Shown here: positions 23,733 through 37,157 of the stretch, piece after piece
Position numbering within the stretch: position 1 is the stretch's first letter
How the letters are laid out: the number at the start of each line of letters is the position of its first letter
NCBI GenBank assembly: GCA_028274465.1
Contig: CM051456.1
Coordinates: forward strand, 51,311,360-51,375,359
DNA: 64,000 nucleotides
From: Plantago ovata
Taxonomy: Eukaryota > Streptophyta > Magnoliopsida > Lamiales > Plantaginaceae
Direction of reading: 5' to 3'
Position numbers and translations under genes: made by a program
Notes under the pieces: generated by a model
What the model was told of the DNA's origin: nothing
The model's input: the letters and a program-made list of their open reading frames with translations, nothing else
Database searches by the model: none

Positions 23733-23933
23733 TTACGTGTCCTCCAGTAGATAAGCAAATTGACCGGGTAGCTGTTCCTCAATCTCCAAACAAAGCCTTG
23801 CAATCTCCTCGTCCGACTGGTTGATTTCTTCTTCGTCAGAGATGAAATCTTCGTCAATAAAATCTCCAAGATGGCTCATCAACAAGTTGATTAATTCCTT
23901 CGACCTTGGTATCCACGGGCAATGTTTCCACAA
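23733..23933 (-). other. Short acidic ORF inside the C1 LTR, followed by a splice-donor-like site
   Basis: Reads MWKHCPWIPRSKELINLL, DFIDEDFISDEEEINQSD, LCLEIEEQLPGQFAYLLEDT (66 codons). The sequence right after the LLED codons is ACACGTAAGT, a good donor. About 117 bp later the LTR ends in a pyrimidine-rich TTTTACTAACAG that would serve as an acceptor at the LTR/primer-site border. The other LTR has the same ORF (32168-32368). Function unknown. Confidence 0.45.
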
Positions 23934-24233
23934 GAACGCTAGGAGGTTCTTCTGTGTTTTTGAGCTACTGAGAAAAATTATTCTTTCTGACTATCAGAGA
24001 AGAATAATATTTTACGTGTTGTTGGAATAGAATAGAAGACTAACTTTCTTTCTTTCTGATTTAGTCAGTAAGTTGGTTCAGAAAATCACGTAAGATTTTA
24101 TCCAAGTAAATCTTACTGATTAGGAGACTCCAAAAGTCATCAACTAACCAACTAAGAGATAATAATTAATTATCTCAGTCAAAGATAAAAGAATAAGTCA
24201 AAAGAAGAAAGAAAGAGAGAGAGAGAGAAGCAC

Positions 24234-24372
24234 GTGGGGCAGCTCCCAGCTGCCCCAATTCGTCTTACCTGGCGCGTGCAGTGCAGTGCACGCGCCAGGG
24301 CTCACTCGCCTGGCGCGTGCACTGCACGCGCCAGGCTTGGTGATCAGCTGGGCCGGTTGGCCCAGCTGATTG
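24234..24372. repeat. Cluster of inverted repeats in the C1 LTR
   Basis: Four adjacent palindromes: GGGGCAGCT-CCC-AGCTGCCCC, CTGGCGCGTGCA with its partner TGCACGCGCCAG (twice), and ATCAGCTGGGCC with GGCCCAGCTGAT. The second LTR carries them at about 32676-32815 with a different loop in the last one. Confidence 0.85.
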
Positions 24373-24529
24373 CTATGCTCTCTTCTTCTTCTTGGGCTTT
24401 ACTCAAATCCCGCCCAAGTGCATAGTCTTCAATTAATTAATTATATCCAATTCAATTCAATTAATTATATTTCTAAAATATATCTCATATAGATAATGAA
24501 TTAATATTAATCTAATTAATAATAATTTC

Positions 24530-24671
<142 letters not shown>

Positions 24672-25705
24672 AATATTAATCTAATTAATATTTAATCCTA
24701 TATATATACATAGCTCAGTTGTAGAAACACCACCTTGAAGTGTGACCCATAGGGCCTTGCATATTAAGCAACAATCTAATTGAGGTCATAATAAATTCCT
24801 AGACAATTTATCAGACAATATTAATATGCAAGGAACGTTTGTGAGGAAAACAAACCACCTGTAGCGTAGGGTACTTTGATGATACGGTCCCTTCATTCAC
24901 GAATACTCGAATGAGTCTAGAATATGGTTATGTGTCTATTCTAATAACTCCATTCATGGTCTCTCAATCTTATTAGTCGATCTATGAATTATGTCCAAAC
25001 ATCATTTTGACATATTCACATACGGTGGCCACCGGTTTTATGATCGCACTAAATATGAGAAGTGAGTATTCTCTCCTTGTATCTATTACGGAGGAATGAA
25101 TCCTATCTTGGCCCAATCACTCACACCATATGCTTCCTAATGTACCCAACGCATGCCGTATCTACCCTACTTTAAGAGTGCAAGCATTGCGCATGGTCAA
25201 AGTACAGTGTTGGCCTCAAGTCTAAGGACTACTAACATCACCCTACACACCGATACTACCATAGACACTCAAATAGCTTTACCAAATGGTTTCTCGGTTG
25301 GGTATGCCAACACTCTCCAAAGTGTTCATATGTTCATTATGAATAACCAAGTTCATTCGTAGCAGTGAGACCTACTACATCCTCGAAGGATCTAATGCAA
25401 CATATGCTAGCTTCAATCGCATCATTGATATCCCATATCTCAATGACCTTCAGCTAGTGGCTTATTTTAGGACTTAATTATTGACACACAAGCTCCCACT
25501 AACTTGGTGATTACCTTAAGTCCTTGGGAACTTTTTATTGAAAAATTCAAACAACCAAAACATATATATATTCATAAAATGCATTGCCAATTGTATTTAT
25601 TAATGTATAAATAAATAAATAACAATAACTGAATGTGATCAAGTACATATCATCCCTATCGTAGGTTGTCTCTAGGAGATATATACTTTCAATCTCCCAC
25701 TTGGC

Positions 25706-28700
25706 CTAGAGCCAATCACCTACGTGTCTAACACCTATGTTGTTGAAATGTCTAACATGTTTATCAATGTTCAACACTTTGGTGAAAGGATCTGCCACAT
25801 TTTCCTCAGTGGAAACTCGTTCTATAGATACTTCTCCTCTAGCTATCATCTCTCTAATTAGATGATACTTCCTAGGTACATGCTTATTCTTGTTAGTGGA
25901 TCTTGGTTCCTTTGCTTGTGCAACAGCGCCTTCGTTGTCGCAGTAGACCGTTATAGGACTACTATTAGGAACTACCCCTAGTTCCTTTAGGAATTCTGAA
26001 ATCCAGACAGCCTCCTTTGAGGCTTCTACAGCAGCAATGTACTCGGATTCGGTCGTAGAATCAGCCAAGGTGGATTGCTTTGAACTCTTCCAAGTGACGG
26101 CTCCACCATTGAGTGTAAACACATACCCAGTTTGTGATTTGTAGTCATCTGGGTCCGATTGGAAACCAGCATCGACATAACCACTCATTCGCAACTCTTG
26201 TTGTCCACCATATACCAGAAAGGAATCTTTAGTTCTTCTAAGATACTTAAGAATTGCTTTCACAGCTGTCCAGTGTTTCATACCTAGATTCTGTTGGTGT
26301 CGACAAGTACAGCTAAGCGCATATGCCACATCTGGCCTTGTACAATTCATGGCATACATGATAGATCCAATAGCTGATGCATATGGAATTCTTTTCATGT
26401 GTTCGATTTCCTCATCTGTAGAAGGACTATCCTTCGAAGTGAGAGCAACGCCATGTCTAGCTGGTAAGAAGCCTTTATTGGATCCATCCATATTAAAGCG
26501 TTTCACTATTTTGTCGACATATGTTGACTGTGACAACCCTAACAATCTTCGGGATCTATCCCTATGGATTTTGATTCCAAGAATGTAACAGGCTTCACCT
26601 AAGTCTTTCATCGAGAAAGTCTTAGATAACCACTCCTTTGTGGATCGTAACATTTGGACATTGTTTCCCATGATTAATATGTCATCAACATATATAACCA
26701 TGAAAACAATTCCAGCATCGCTGCGTTTAACATAAACGCATGGATCTTCCGCACATCTGATGTAGTCAAACGATTTGACTGCCTCATCAAAGCGAATATT
26801 CCAACTCCTTGAGGCTTGCTTTAGTCCATAAATGGATCTCTTTAGCTTGCAAACTAATTTGGGATTTGACTTAGATGTAAAGCCTTCAGGTTGTATCATA
26901 TACACCTCTTCCTCGAGATTTCCGTTAAGGAAAGCAGTTTTCACATCCATTTGCCAAATCTCATAATCATAGTATGCTGCTATAGCAAGTAAAATTCGAA
27001 TAGACTTAAGCTTGGCTACTGGTGAAAAGGTTTCGTCATAATCGATACCATATCGTTGACTATAACCTTTCGCCACCAGCCTAGCCTTGTATGTCTGTAT
27101 GTTGCCATCAGCATCTGTTTTCCTCTTGAAAACCCATTTGCAACCGATAGGTCTAACCCCTTCTGGTGCATCAACCAAGTCCCTTACTTGATTCTCATAC
27201 ATTGAGTCTATTTCGGATTTCATGGCTTCTTGAATCAATGTCCAACATTGCTTCTTTGTAAGTCTTAGGGTCATCTTTGTGAGATAAGTCAAGTTCAAAC
27301 TTGTCATCCTCCAAGAGTAAACTTATCTTCTTGGAAGCTCTCACTTCTAACCTTTTAGACCGACGGAGTGCGGGTTTGTTTGGTTGTACTGGTTGTATAT
27401 TCTGATTGTGAGATGGTTCAACTTGTTCAATCTGTTGAACAGTTGAAGGCTGGTCAGATGCAACAGTTGCACGTGGTTCAGGTGCAACGGTTGCAACTGT
27501 ATCCTGGGGAGTTGGTTCCGACATGACCTGTTGAACCGTTCCAGTCGGTTCAGTCAATGTCGGCTCGGTAGTGGCATTTTGGGAATTAGTCAAATTTCCT
27601 AAAATGCTCCCACTGGCTGGCAGATATCTTCCCAGAGATGTGCTCGAGCCATAAGATCCTCCTTGAGCTCCCACTGAATCATTGTCATAACTATTTGACA
27701 ATTCATTAACCTCAATGTTATTTTCTTGTTCTTGGATTTCCTCGAGTTCTATCTCATTTCTACTATGTTGCTTGAAGACATAATCATCTTCCAGAAAGGC
27801 AGCCTGTCTGGAAACAATGATGTTATGTTCCTCAGGCAGATAGAAGTAGTAACCCTTGGTTTCCTTAGGATATCCAATAAAATAACATTTCTCACTTTTG
27901 GGTTCCAGTTTCCCTGCGAGCATTATTTTCACATATGCTGGACAACCCCAGGCATGCATATGTGAAAGACTTGGCTTCTTGCCATACCATAACTCATATG
28001 GTGTTTTCTCGACTGATTTGGATGGAACCCTATTCAGAATATATATTGAGTCTAGTAACGCGTATCCCCATAAGAAGATTGGAAGAGTTGTGAAATTCAT
28101 CATGGATCTTACCATGTCTAACAAAGTTCGATTTCTCCTGTCAGAAACACCATTCATTTGTGGTGTTCCTGGTGGAGTCCATTGTGATTGAATTCCATTA
28201 AGCTTTAAGTAATCCAAGAATTCCTTACTTAAGTATTCTCCTCCTCGATCTGATCGAAGAGTCTTAATACTTCTTTCAAGTTGTTTCTCTACTTCAACCT
28301 TATATTCTTTGAATTTCTCAAAAGCTTCAGATTTGTGTTTCATAAGATACACATAGCCAAATCTAGAGAAATCATCGGTAAAGGTTATGAAGTAAGAATA
28401 CCCACCCCTAGCTTGAGTTTTAAAAGGTCCACACACATCAGAGTGAACTAACTCAAGTACTTGTTTAGCACGAGTACCTTTTCCGGAAAAAGGTTTCTTG
28501 ATCATTTTTCCTTTAAAACATGATTCACAATTCCCATATGATTCAAAATCAAATGGTGCTAAATAGTCTAACTTTCTTAACCTTGCAATTCTTGTCTCAT
28601 TAATGTGACCAAGTCTACAATGCCACAAGTAAGTGATATTTCTTGAATTATCAAGCTTTGGTCGTTTGTTTTGTATATGAAATAAATTATGTCTACATTC

Positions 28701-29953
28701 AAGTAAGTACAAACCATTCATAAGAGGAGCATTTCCAACATCAATACCATTATGCGAAAAATAACAATTATTATTGGCAAAACGGAAGGTAAACCCTTCA
28801 TTGTCTAACATAGGAATGGAAATAATGTTTCTTACAATAGAAGGAACGAAATAACAATTATTCAGTTCTAAAACACAACCCGAGGGTAAATTTAATCTAG
28901 AAGTTCCAACACGTAGGGCAGCAACGGACGATCCATTTCCTACGCGTAGATCAATTTCCCTTGGTCTAACCTGTCGGCTATCAATGAGCCCCTGCAAATT
29001 GTTACAAATGTGTGAGCCACAAGCAGTATCTAATACCCAACAATTCGAGTTTTGTGTAGACATATTTATCTCAATGACAAACATACCTTGATGGGAGCCA
29101 GATGCACCATGCGTGGTCACAACTCCATCAGCAATTGCCTTTGGGCAATCTCTCTTCCAGTGTCCTTTCTGCTTGCAGTAAAGACACGTATCCTTCTCAA
29201 TGTTCACCACCTTCTTCTGATTTCCAGCCTTACGCTTAAAAACCTTAGCCTTAGGTCCAATCTTTGGCTTCTTGGTTTGCTTAGTCTTACCCTTTGAGCC
29301 ATAGCCCTTAGGGTGAGCCTTCGCAGATGATCCAACCAACATAACAGACTTCCTCTTAGGTTGAGCCTGTTCATAGGTCTTAAGCATATTGTGGACTTCA
29401 GGAAGTGTAGCATCTTTGGCATTCATATTGTAATTCATGATGAATGAGAAATATGAATCCGGCAATGATTGAAGGATGATGATGACTGAAACACGGTTCT
29501 CAAATTTGATTCCAGCAGTTGCCAGTTTCTCAATGAGTCCAATCATCTTGAGCACGTGTTCAGATACATTTCCTCCTTCAGACATCCTCATTTGAAGATT
29601 TCTCTAAGAAGATCAAATTCAACACTCTTAGAAACAGTTCCAAAGAGGCTTTTGAGGTGCACGAGCATTTCATATGGCATCATGTTTTCATGTTGCCTTT
29701 GCAGCTCCATAGTCATTGCAGCTAGCATAACACACTGTGCATTAGCAGCAGCATCTTTGTGCTTCTGGTGAGCAACTTTGTCAAACTTAGCAAGCTCAGC
29801 AGCAACAGTAGGAGGAGTGGGGATTGGTTCGCCCAAGACGTACTCAATTTTCTCTTGCCTAAGCACCAAACGAATGTTACGGATCCAATCCATAAAGTTT
29901 AGACCAGTAAGAGTGCATTTCTCCAAGATCATTCTTATGGATAAATTGGCCAT
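25706..29953 (-). pseudogene. C1 copia gag-pol, two frameshifts
   Basis: Gag starts MANLSIRMILEKCTLTGLNF at 29953. One base is missing near 29592 (FK-W-RMSEGGN expected). The next frame carries the CCHC knuckle CLYCKQKGHWKRDC, protease ([13 protein letters not shown]), integrase zinc finger ([23 protein letters not shown]) and integrase core ([25 protein letters not shown]), ending near 27195. A short deletion near 27235 shifts the frame again between YKEAMLDIDS and EAMKSEIDSMYE. The last frame has reverse transcriptase (KARLVAKGYSQRYGIDY, YVDDILIMGN) and RNase H (YVDAGFQSDPDDYKSQTGYV, TTESEYIAAVEASKEA). Catalytic motifs are otherwise intact. In life these proteins make particles, copy the RNA and integrate the DNA. 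Confidence 0.94.
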
Positions 29954-30530
29954 CTTTTCAGACCTAGAGAAGTAAATAAATAAAACTGAAATTAAAACTC
30001 TAAAATTAATTTCTATGATTACAATCAGCGACTAAATAAACTAGGACTTTAGCTTTATTTAGTTCTCACTATTTTCACATACTCTTGACCCCTATAGAGA
30101 GTACGAACGATTATCTTATAATTGTTGTAGTGAGCCAAGATCCATGCTTGCACTATTATAGCCCCAGCTATGGCTGATCACTATAATAGTCAAACAGGTA
30201 GGTCTCCAAACCAATTGTACAATACAACTCTTGGTTGATCAAAACTATTTTGATCGATGTCCTTAAATTATGCCTGACGCTATGGCGACTCGACATAATT
30301 CAAGTAAGTCATAACCATCACACGGCACCAACAATGGTCCTATGAAAGCAACTTTCTTACGGCAAACAGAGTAAGCACTATGGTGCATATTACTCATGAG
30401 ATTAGTAAGTCCATTTAACCTTCAATTATGATGGGTGACATCATGCGATTTACTCGAGACTTAAATTGGTTGGGGAACTTTTAAATGGGGTATTTAATCG
30501 CTTGACCAAGATCCCTAACATGCATCACAT

Positions 30531-30705
30531 AATGGGTGCCGCCTACCCAAGGCTCATGCAATGCGGTCTAACAAGTAATGAGTGCCGCCTACTCATACAT
30601 ATCAATTGCGGACTAGCAAGTAATGGGTGCCGCCTACCCATGCATATGACAGATGCGGTCCGGAAACTAATGGGTGCCGCCTACCCATACAATAAATGCG
30701 GACTA
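30531..30705 (-). promoter_or_regulatory. Leader hairpin array of C1 (four units)
   Basis: On the RNA (minus) strand four hairpins share the loop AGGCGGC. In plus coordinates the stems are 30533-30537/30545-30549 (TGGGT/ACCCA), 30578-30583/30591-30596 (ATGAGT/ACTCAT), 30623-30628/30636-30641 and 30670-30675/30683-30688 (ATGGGT/ACCCAT). A CCGC motif on the RNA strand lies between units (complements at about 30563, 30608, 30655 and 30698). Stem changes are paired. The array lies between the primer site and gag. The role is unknown; packaging, translation or dimerisation are possible. Confidence 0.75.
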
Positions 30706-32055
30706 ACAATATTTAAATACAATATTTAAATAATTAAATTGCTCATGTAGACATACAATACATATGATACAACCAAGTTGGAGCATATAAGTAGTTGTTG
30801 TGGATCATTATCATTATATGTAAGTCAAAATCTAATTTATAAATTCTCTAAGAATTTCCAAAACATTTAAAACAAGTTTTAATAATAATAATATATTCTT
30901 CCAAAGCATTACATTACTATTAAAATGTAGTTTATAAACTATTTATAAACTAACAAACATGTTACTAAATATTATAAACTAATATTTATGTTTCTAAACA
31001 TTTTAATCACTTTCCAAAGTATTAATAGGGTTTAAATGTAATTTATAAACCATTTATAAATTAAATAACAAGTTTCTAAAACTCCAAGGGCCTATTTACA
31101 ATTCGAAGAAAGCTGAAATTAAGTTTCTGGGATTAATATGAAAACATTTAACAAATTGTGGGGCAAATCCGCAAGGGACAAAAGTTCAGGGGCTTGAGCC
31201 CCAATAAGACAGAATCTGCCAAATTGGAGGACAAGTCCCTGGAGTTGTCTTCCTTGCTCATTAGCCACCCACCAATTTTCTGAAAAAATTCAATTGGGTC
31301 CCTGTAACCAAACAAAGTTTCCAAAACTTTAATTATCATCTTTAACTTCGAATTGAAGATCCAAATCATGTTCTAAACCTAATATATCATCCAAGATGAA
31401 TTCACAAGCAATCAATTTGTCCAAAAAATCTCCAAATTTGAAGATCCAAATCATGTTCTAAACCGGGTCGATTCCATTCGACCCGTATGTTGCTTGATTC
31501 ATCTTCCTCATATTCATATCACTCTTCTCCCTCTTTGTAAAGGTTTCATTTGGGATTGAATTTACAAAGCTTGAATGTCCATTAATGGAGATTCAAGCTC
31601 TATAAGCTTCAAACCAAAAACCCAAGTTGAATCTTGAAGGGACAGAGGAGAAGAGGAAGAGAATAGAAGAATGATGGCGGTGAAGGAGGGCGGCGGTGGA
31701 GCCAAGATCCGGTGGTGGAGCCAAGCTCCACCGTCCCTCTGTTTGTTTAGTCGACAGAGAAGAGTCGACCGTGACTCTTCTTTCTTTCTTTTTTTTTTTT
31801 ATTTTCCTTTTCTAATTATCCAATAAATAGAATCTGGAAAATAAATACTAATGTGATTTATTTCCTTTCTTTAAATCTAATATGGAGAATCTGGAAATAA
31901 CATACATGCAATAATAAAACCCATTTTTCTTTTCTTTAAATACAATTAAAGAATCTGGAAATTTTATATATTAACATACATATAATAATCCACAACAACA
32001 TTAAATATAAATCATAAACGAATATAGTCATGAATCAGCCTAGCTCCGATACCAC

Positions 32056-32967
32056 TGTTAGTAAAAGTGAGAAAATTTGCCTCTAAGGCTAAGCAGCGGA
32101 AGTTTAAAAATTTTAATCTCACTAAAACTGATATGACTATACTGTTTATTAAACTGGAAGAAATCACTTACGTGTCCTCCAGTAGATAAGCAAATTGACC
32201 GGGTAGCTGTTCCTCAATCTCCAAACAAAGCCTTGCAATCTCCTCGTCCGGCTGGTTGATTTCTTCTTCGTCAGAGATGAAATCATCGTCAATAAAATCT
32301 CCAAGATGGCTCATCAACAGGTTGATTAATTCCTTTGACCTTGGTATCCACGGACAATGTTTCCACAAGAACGCTAGGAGGTTCTTCTGTGTTTTTGAGT
32401 TACTGAGAAAAATTATTCTTTCTGACTATCAGAGAAGAATAATATTTTACGTGTTGTTGGAATAGAATAGAAGACTAACTTTCTTTCTTTCTGATTTAGT
32501 CAGTAAGTTGGTTCAGAAAATCACGTAAGATTTTATCCAAGTAAATCTTACTGATTAGGAGACTCCAAAAGTCATCAACTAACCAACTAAGAGATAATAA
32601 TTAATTATCTCAGTCAAAAATAAAAGAATAAGTCAAAAGAAGAAAGAAAGAGAGAGAGAGAGAGAGAAACACGTGGGGCAGCTCCCAGCTGCCCCAATTC
32701 GTCTTACCTGGCGCGTGCAGTGCACGCGCCAGGGCTCACTCGCCTGGCGCGTGCACTGCACGGGCCAGGCTTGGTGATCAGCTGGGCCAACAGGTTGGCC
32801 CAGCTGATTGCTATGCTCTCTTCTTCTTCTTGGGCTTTACTCAAATCCCGTCCAAGTGCATAGTATTCAATTAATTAATTAAATCCAATTCAATTCAATT
32901 AATTATATTTCTAAAATATATCCCATATATATAATGAATTAATATTAATCTAATTAAAAATAATTTC

Positions 32968-33066
<99 letters not shown>

Positions 33067-33473
33067 ATTTAATATTAATCTAATTAATATTTAATCCTAT
33101 ATATATACATAGCTCAGTTGTAGAAACACCACCTTGAAGTGTGACCCATAGGGCCTTGCATATTAAGCAACAATCTAATTAAGGTCATAATAAATTCCTA
33201 GACAATTTATTAGACAATATTAATATGCAAGAAACGTTTGTGAGGAAAACAAACCACCTGTAGCGTAGGGTACTTTGATGATACGGTCCCTTCATTCACG
33301 AATACTCGAATGAGTCTAGAATATGGTTATGTGTCTATTCTAATAACTCCATTCATGGTCTCTCAATCTTATTAGTCGATCTATGAATTATGTCCAAACA
33401 CCATTTTGACATATTCACATACGGTGGCCACCGGTTTTATGATCGCACTAAATATGAGAAGTGAGTATTCTCT
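32056..33473 (-). repeat. C1 5' LTR, truncated
   Basis: Matches the first 1.4 kb of 23621-25691 in the plus reading, then diverges after GAGTATTCTCT at about 33473. The missing part is the outer end (U3 start). Confidence 0.9.
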
Positions 33474-34800
33474 ACCTTCCTGTTCACTCGAACCGTGCAG
33501 TCCTTGTGACAGATTGCTGACGTAATATTTGTTTCAATCCCTTCGGTGGTGCATGAATAGACATATGAGTGCTCACTCCTGGTGGATCCTCGCTCCTCCT
33601 TTTGGATAAACCGGGACGTTGTTGCAAGAGCCCGTGGCTCGAACGTACCTCTAACGAGATCACTCTCCTTGACATGGTTGAAATCGATCCCCGTCCAATA
33701 CTTCATAGTAGCCAAACGGGAGTGCTCCTCTCCCTTTGTGGCATGGTTCCTACAAGCAGCAGTTAGTACCTCGTATGACACAAAACTAACTCATGCATAT
33801 GCTAATCTAAGAGCGAAACACACGAGTGATAAAACCTACAATCGAACTCCGCAAATCCTCCATGTCTAATCTAGCTACTAATATGCAACACACCAAAATA
33901 ATCTTGACATGTACATATCGCATTACGCTCGTGCTAGACAACCAATAACCTAAATAATAAGGCTCAATTCACACCATAGTAGCGAAATTCTAGCATCATA
34001 AGTCCTCATACTCAACAATTATGCATTCTACCATCATATCCACCATTATTACATCAGTAAACACAATTATATGTATGGAATCGAAGAAAAAGATACATTG
34101 CATAACAAGATAAAAACATCTAGTAGCAAAATTCTCAAATCAACAATCCAAGCATAATTGAGCATGCAATTGATAGTAAATAACGTTTCTAATCACACAA
34201 ACAACCTACCCATACATCATATAAGCCTAATTGAAGCACAAATCAGAAAACCTCCAAATTTGAAAAATTAGGGTTCATGTGAAGATACCTCAGATCTGGA
34301 AAACGAATGCACTAGAGTGAAAGTTGTTCGGATGAAAAGAAAGAGTACGTAATGGGCTTCGATTGAAGCTAAAGAACACAAAATTTGATGGAGAATTGAA
34401 GATTTTATGAAGGTTTAAAGTTATTTCGCTTTTTTTGGATTTTGGGGAGTAAGAAGTGGAGAAGATGAAGAAAATGAGGAGAAAGGGGAGTTTCTCGCGT
34501 TTTTATTTCTGCAGAACTCGTGGGGCGAGTCGCCCCTTGCGGGGTGAATCGCCCCGCATGTGGGGCGAATCGCCCCGCACGTCCAGAGAGCACGGAGCTC
34601 TCTGGACATGTGGGGCGATTCGCCCCCCACCTCCTGAGGTGGGGAGACCAAACTTTCGAAAAAATTGTGATTTTTTTTTTATTCCCCGAAAACCATTTTA
34701 CTCATAAAACCACTCGAAAAAGTTCACTCAAACACAAACATAAGCACAAACGACACAGAGACGAACAAATTCACATATGAAAAACAAATTGTTCAAAGTA
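33474..34800 (-). mobile_element. Athila/Tat-like gypsy LTR or 3' region, left end cut
   Basis: No coding region is recognised; an open stretch (33437-33781, minus) crosses the C1 junction and matches nothing I know. A block at 34519-34640 repeats palindromic GGGGCGA-TCGCCCC motifs that also occur in the related fragments at 39148-39222 and 61850-61930. The sequence next to the gag-protease remnant (GGTTGCCTCATAGATAGCGCAATTG... near 34845-34885) resembles the 3' untranslated region of Athila-like elements. The exact LTR limits are unclear. Confidence 0.5.
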
Positions 34801-34901
34801 AGAATGCATGCAATAAAGCGGTAAAAAAGCGATAAAAAACTCCGGGTTGCCTCATAGATAGCGCAATTGTTTATAGTCTTTGACTCGACTCCTTCTTGCG
34901 C

Positions 34902-36501
34902 CTAGCTCTTCTTTTTGAGGGTACTAGACTTCCCCTTCATGGATCTTCTCCTCATGCCACGAACTTGTGAATAAGAATGAACATAGACAGCAAGACCACA
35001 GTAGTTAATAGTGTGAGAAGCATTAAAGTGATCAGGTGGATCAGATATGGCTCGCAACACATGTCCCTTGCCATCCACCTCAATGGTGCAAGTCCTTCGG
35101 TAGATGTCTATCACGGAGCGTAGCTTGGTCAAGAACGTTCGCCCCAATAGAACAACATCCCCCATCCCAGGTGTAGACGCCGACATAACTACAAAATTGG
35201 TGTATACAGAAGCTTCACCAATCTTAACCAATACATTCTTCACAACGCCTTCGGGTCTCACAACGGATCCATCCGCCAGTTGCACAATAGCCTTATGCTC
35301 AGATAGTTTTCCAAGGCTACTCTTCTCAAACACATTCATTGGGAACACATTAGAGTAGGATCCCGTGTCTAGTGTAGCACGGACATCTTCAAGTTCACCA
35401 ATCCCGAACTTAACATCGAAACTTTGAGGGAGTGGCTTGGGATCCTCTTGCTCCTCTTCACTCTCATCAGTACAAGGTCATTTTCTTCTTCCTTGGCTAG
35501 TGGAGGTTCTTCATTCTTGCAACACTTGCACTTAGCAACCTTCTTGATGGTGATTTCGACATGTAGATCACCCACCAAGGTAATGGACATCGACTTCTCA
35601 GTGTTGCTAGGTAGTTTCCCTTGCTCCCTACTTGCTTTTCGGTCGATCAACTCTTGCATCTTTTGATGGGCAAGCCTAGTGCTCTTTTCCAATCGATCAA
35701 GCCTCGCCCTAGTCTTCTCAGAATCTTCTTCATAACGTTTGAGAAAACTTTGGGTGTGATCAACCATCTTTTGCAAGTTCTCCATCAGTAGAGCTGTCTT
35801 CGACTTCGGTTGCTCTTTCGGAGCGGGATTCTCGCAGTGATCATTACCATAGTGAATCCTACTACGGTCTTGGTTAGGGCCATACGTTTGGCTAGTCGGT
35901 GCATATCCTTGATTGTTTCGGAACCCTCTTCTCCAAAATCCACCTCGAGGATTCCTACCATCTTGACCGTAGCTAGCTTCTTGAACCAAATTCCGTAGCA
36001 AAGTCTTCCTCTTCGCCTCCTTGAACCCAGTTGCCATCATCATATGCAAGCTCCGATCTACGCATATGAGCCCCATGCTCATAGTTCTTGCATATTCGGC
36101 AAACTTCGTTCGACAAAGATGTTTCAGTGGCGCTCTTGAGGACTTGCTTCAATTCGTTGGTAAAGCACTCGAATCGATCCCCATTCCCCTCATACATAGG
36201 GGCTTCTTGAGTGGGTGGAGCTTCTGGTCCACGTCTCCTAACCATTGCTCTTGGGTCCTTGAATTGCGACCCCTTAGCAAGCCTTTCAAAAACCGCCTAG
36301 ACGGCTTCCGCGGTTTCCTCCCAAATATTGCCACGGCATTGGAAGTCCACCACTTGTTGGTTCTCGAACGTTAGTCCATTGTAGAAGTGTTGGACTAGAT
36401 CTGAAAGCTCAAAACCATGGTGAGGACACTTGTTCATGAGGTCTTGGAACCTCTCAAACGCGGTGTAGATGGTCTCATCATGGTCTTGTTTGAACCCGCC
36501 T
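34902..36501 (-). pseudogene. Athila/Tat-like gag and protease remnant without pol
   Basis: On the minus strand, gag blocks read FERFQDLMNKCPHHGF (CPHHG is an Athila/Tat gag hallmark), then HFYNGLTFENQQVVDFQC, RKASREQGKLPSNTEKS, and a protease-like part (FEKSSLGKLSEHKAIVQLAD, VVLLGRTFLTKLRSVIDIY). Several frameshifts and stops separate these blocks. After the protease there is no reverse transcriptase: the sequence passes directly into 3' untranslated-like DNA. The gag N-terminus is cut at 36501 by the LTR of the next element. Confidence 0.8.
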
Positions 36502-37084
36502 TGTTACTCCTACTCCCAGATTGCCCTTATAGCTCCCTCCAGAGGGTATACAACTCCGAAAAGAAACAGAAACCCCCATGTACTTTGGGGAAACAAAACC
36601 TACGACCCTAATAGACCTCAGCGACTTCTGCCTCGCGCCTAAAAGGGATTAGACTAGGCAATAACCAAGTAAACCCGATAGTCCTCACTACCAAAACCTA
36701 CCTAATTACGACCTAATCGACCGGTCACATAGAAACAGACAGAACAGATACAGATACAGATACAAAACAAACAAATGACAATAATCAGATCTCGAAACAT
36801 CGAAAAGTGTTCCTGTATCCATACTTAGGACTTAGTTACTTTTACGCGGAAGCATACGGTATAACAGAATATATAGTAATAGATACAGATTATCACAAAG
36901 CCTTCCAGTTTTTCGCAAATAGATAAATTTTGGGGTGAACACTCACCTTAGAGAGTTAAGCACTAGATCACGGAATCAAGACTTGAATGACGGCGCAACG
37001 AACAACAGAGAACCTAAACATAACCCAGTGTTACCATCTAGAGTCGAATCGAAAGACAAAATAAAGAAGGGTAGCAAAAAGGGC

Positions 37085-37157
37085 TAAGGTAGGGTTCGAA
37101 CTCGAGACCTCTAGGTTAGTCAAAGAATACCTACCAACTAAGCTAACAAGTCAAACA
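37085..37157 (-). other. tRNA-like (SINE-like) segment in the LTR
   Basis: On the minus strand an A-box-like TTAGCTTAGTTGGTAGG is followed about 30 bp later by the B-box-like GAGTTCGAACCC. The T-arm and acceptor stems do not pair, so it is not a working tRNA gene. It could be a decayed SINE head or a chance resemblance. Confidence 0.35.

Noticed and set aside
37085..37157. Functional tRNA gene
   Set aside because: Boxes are present but T-arm and acceptor stems do not pair.
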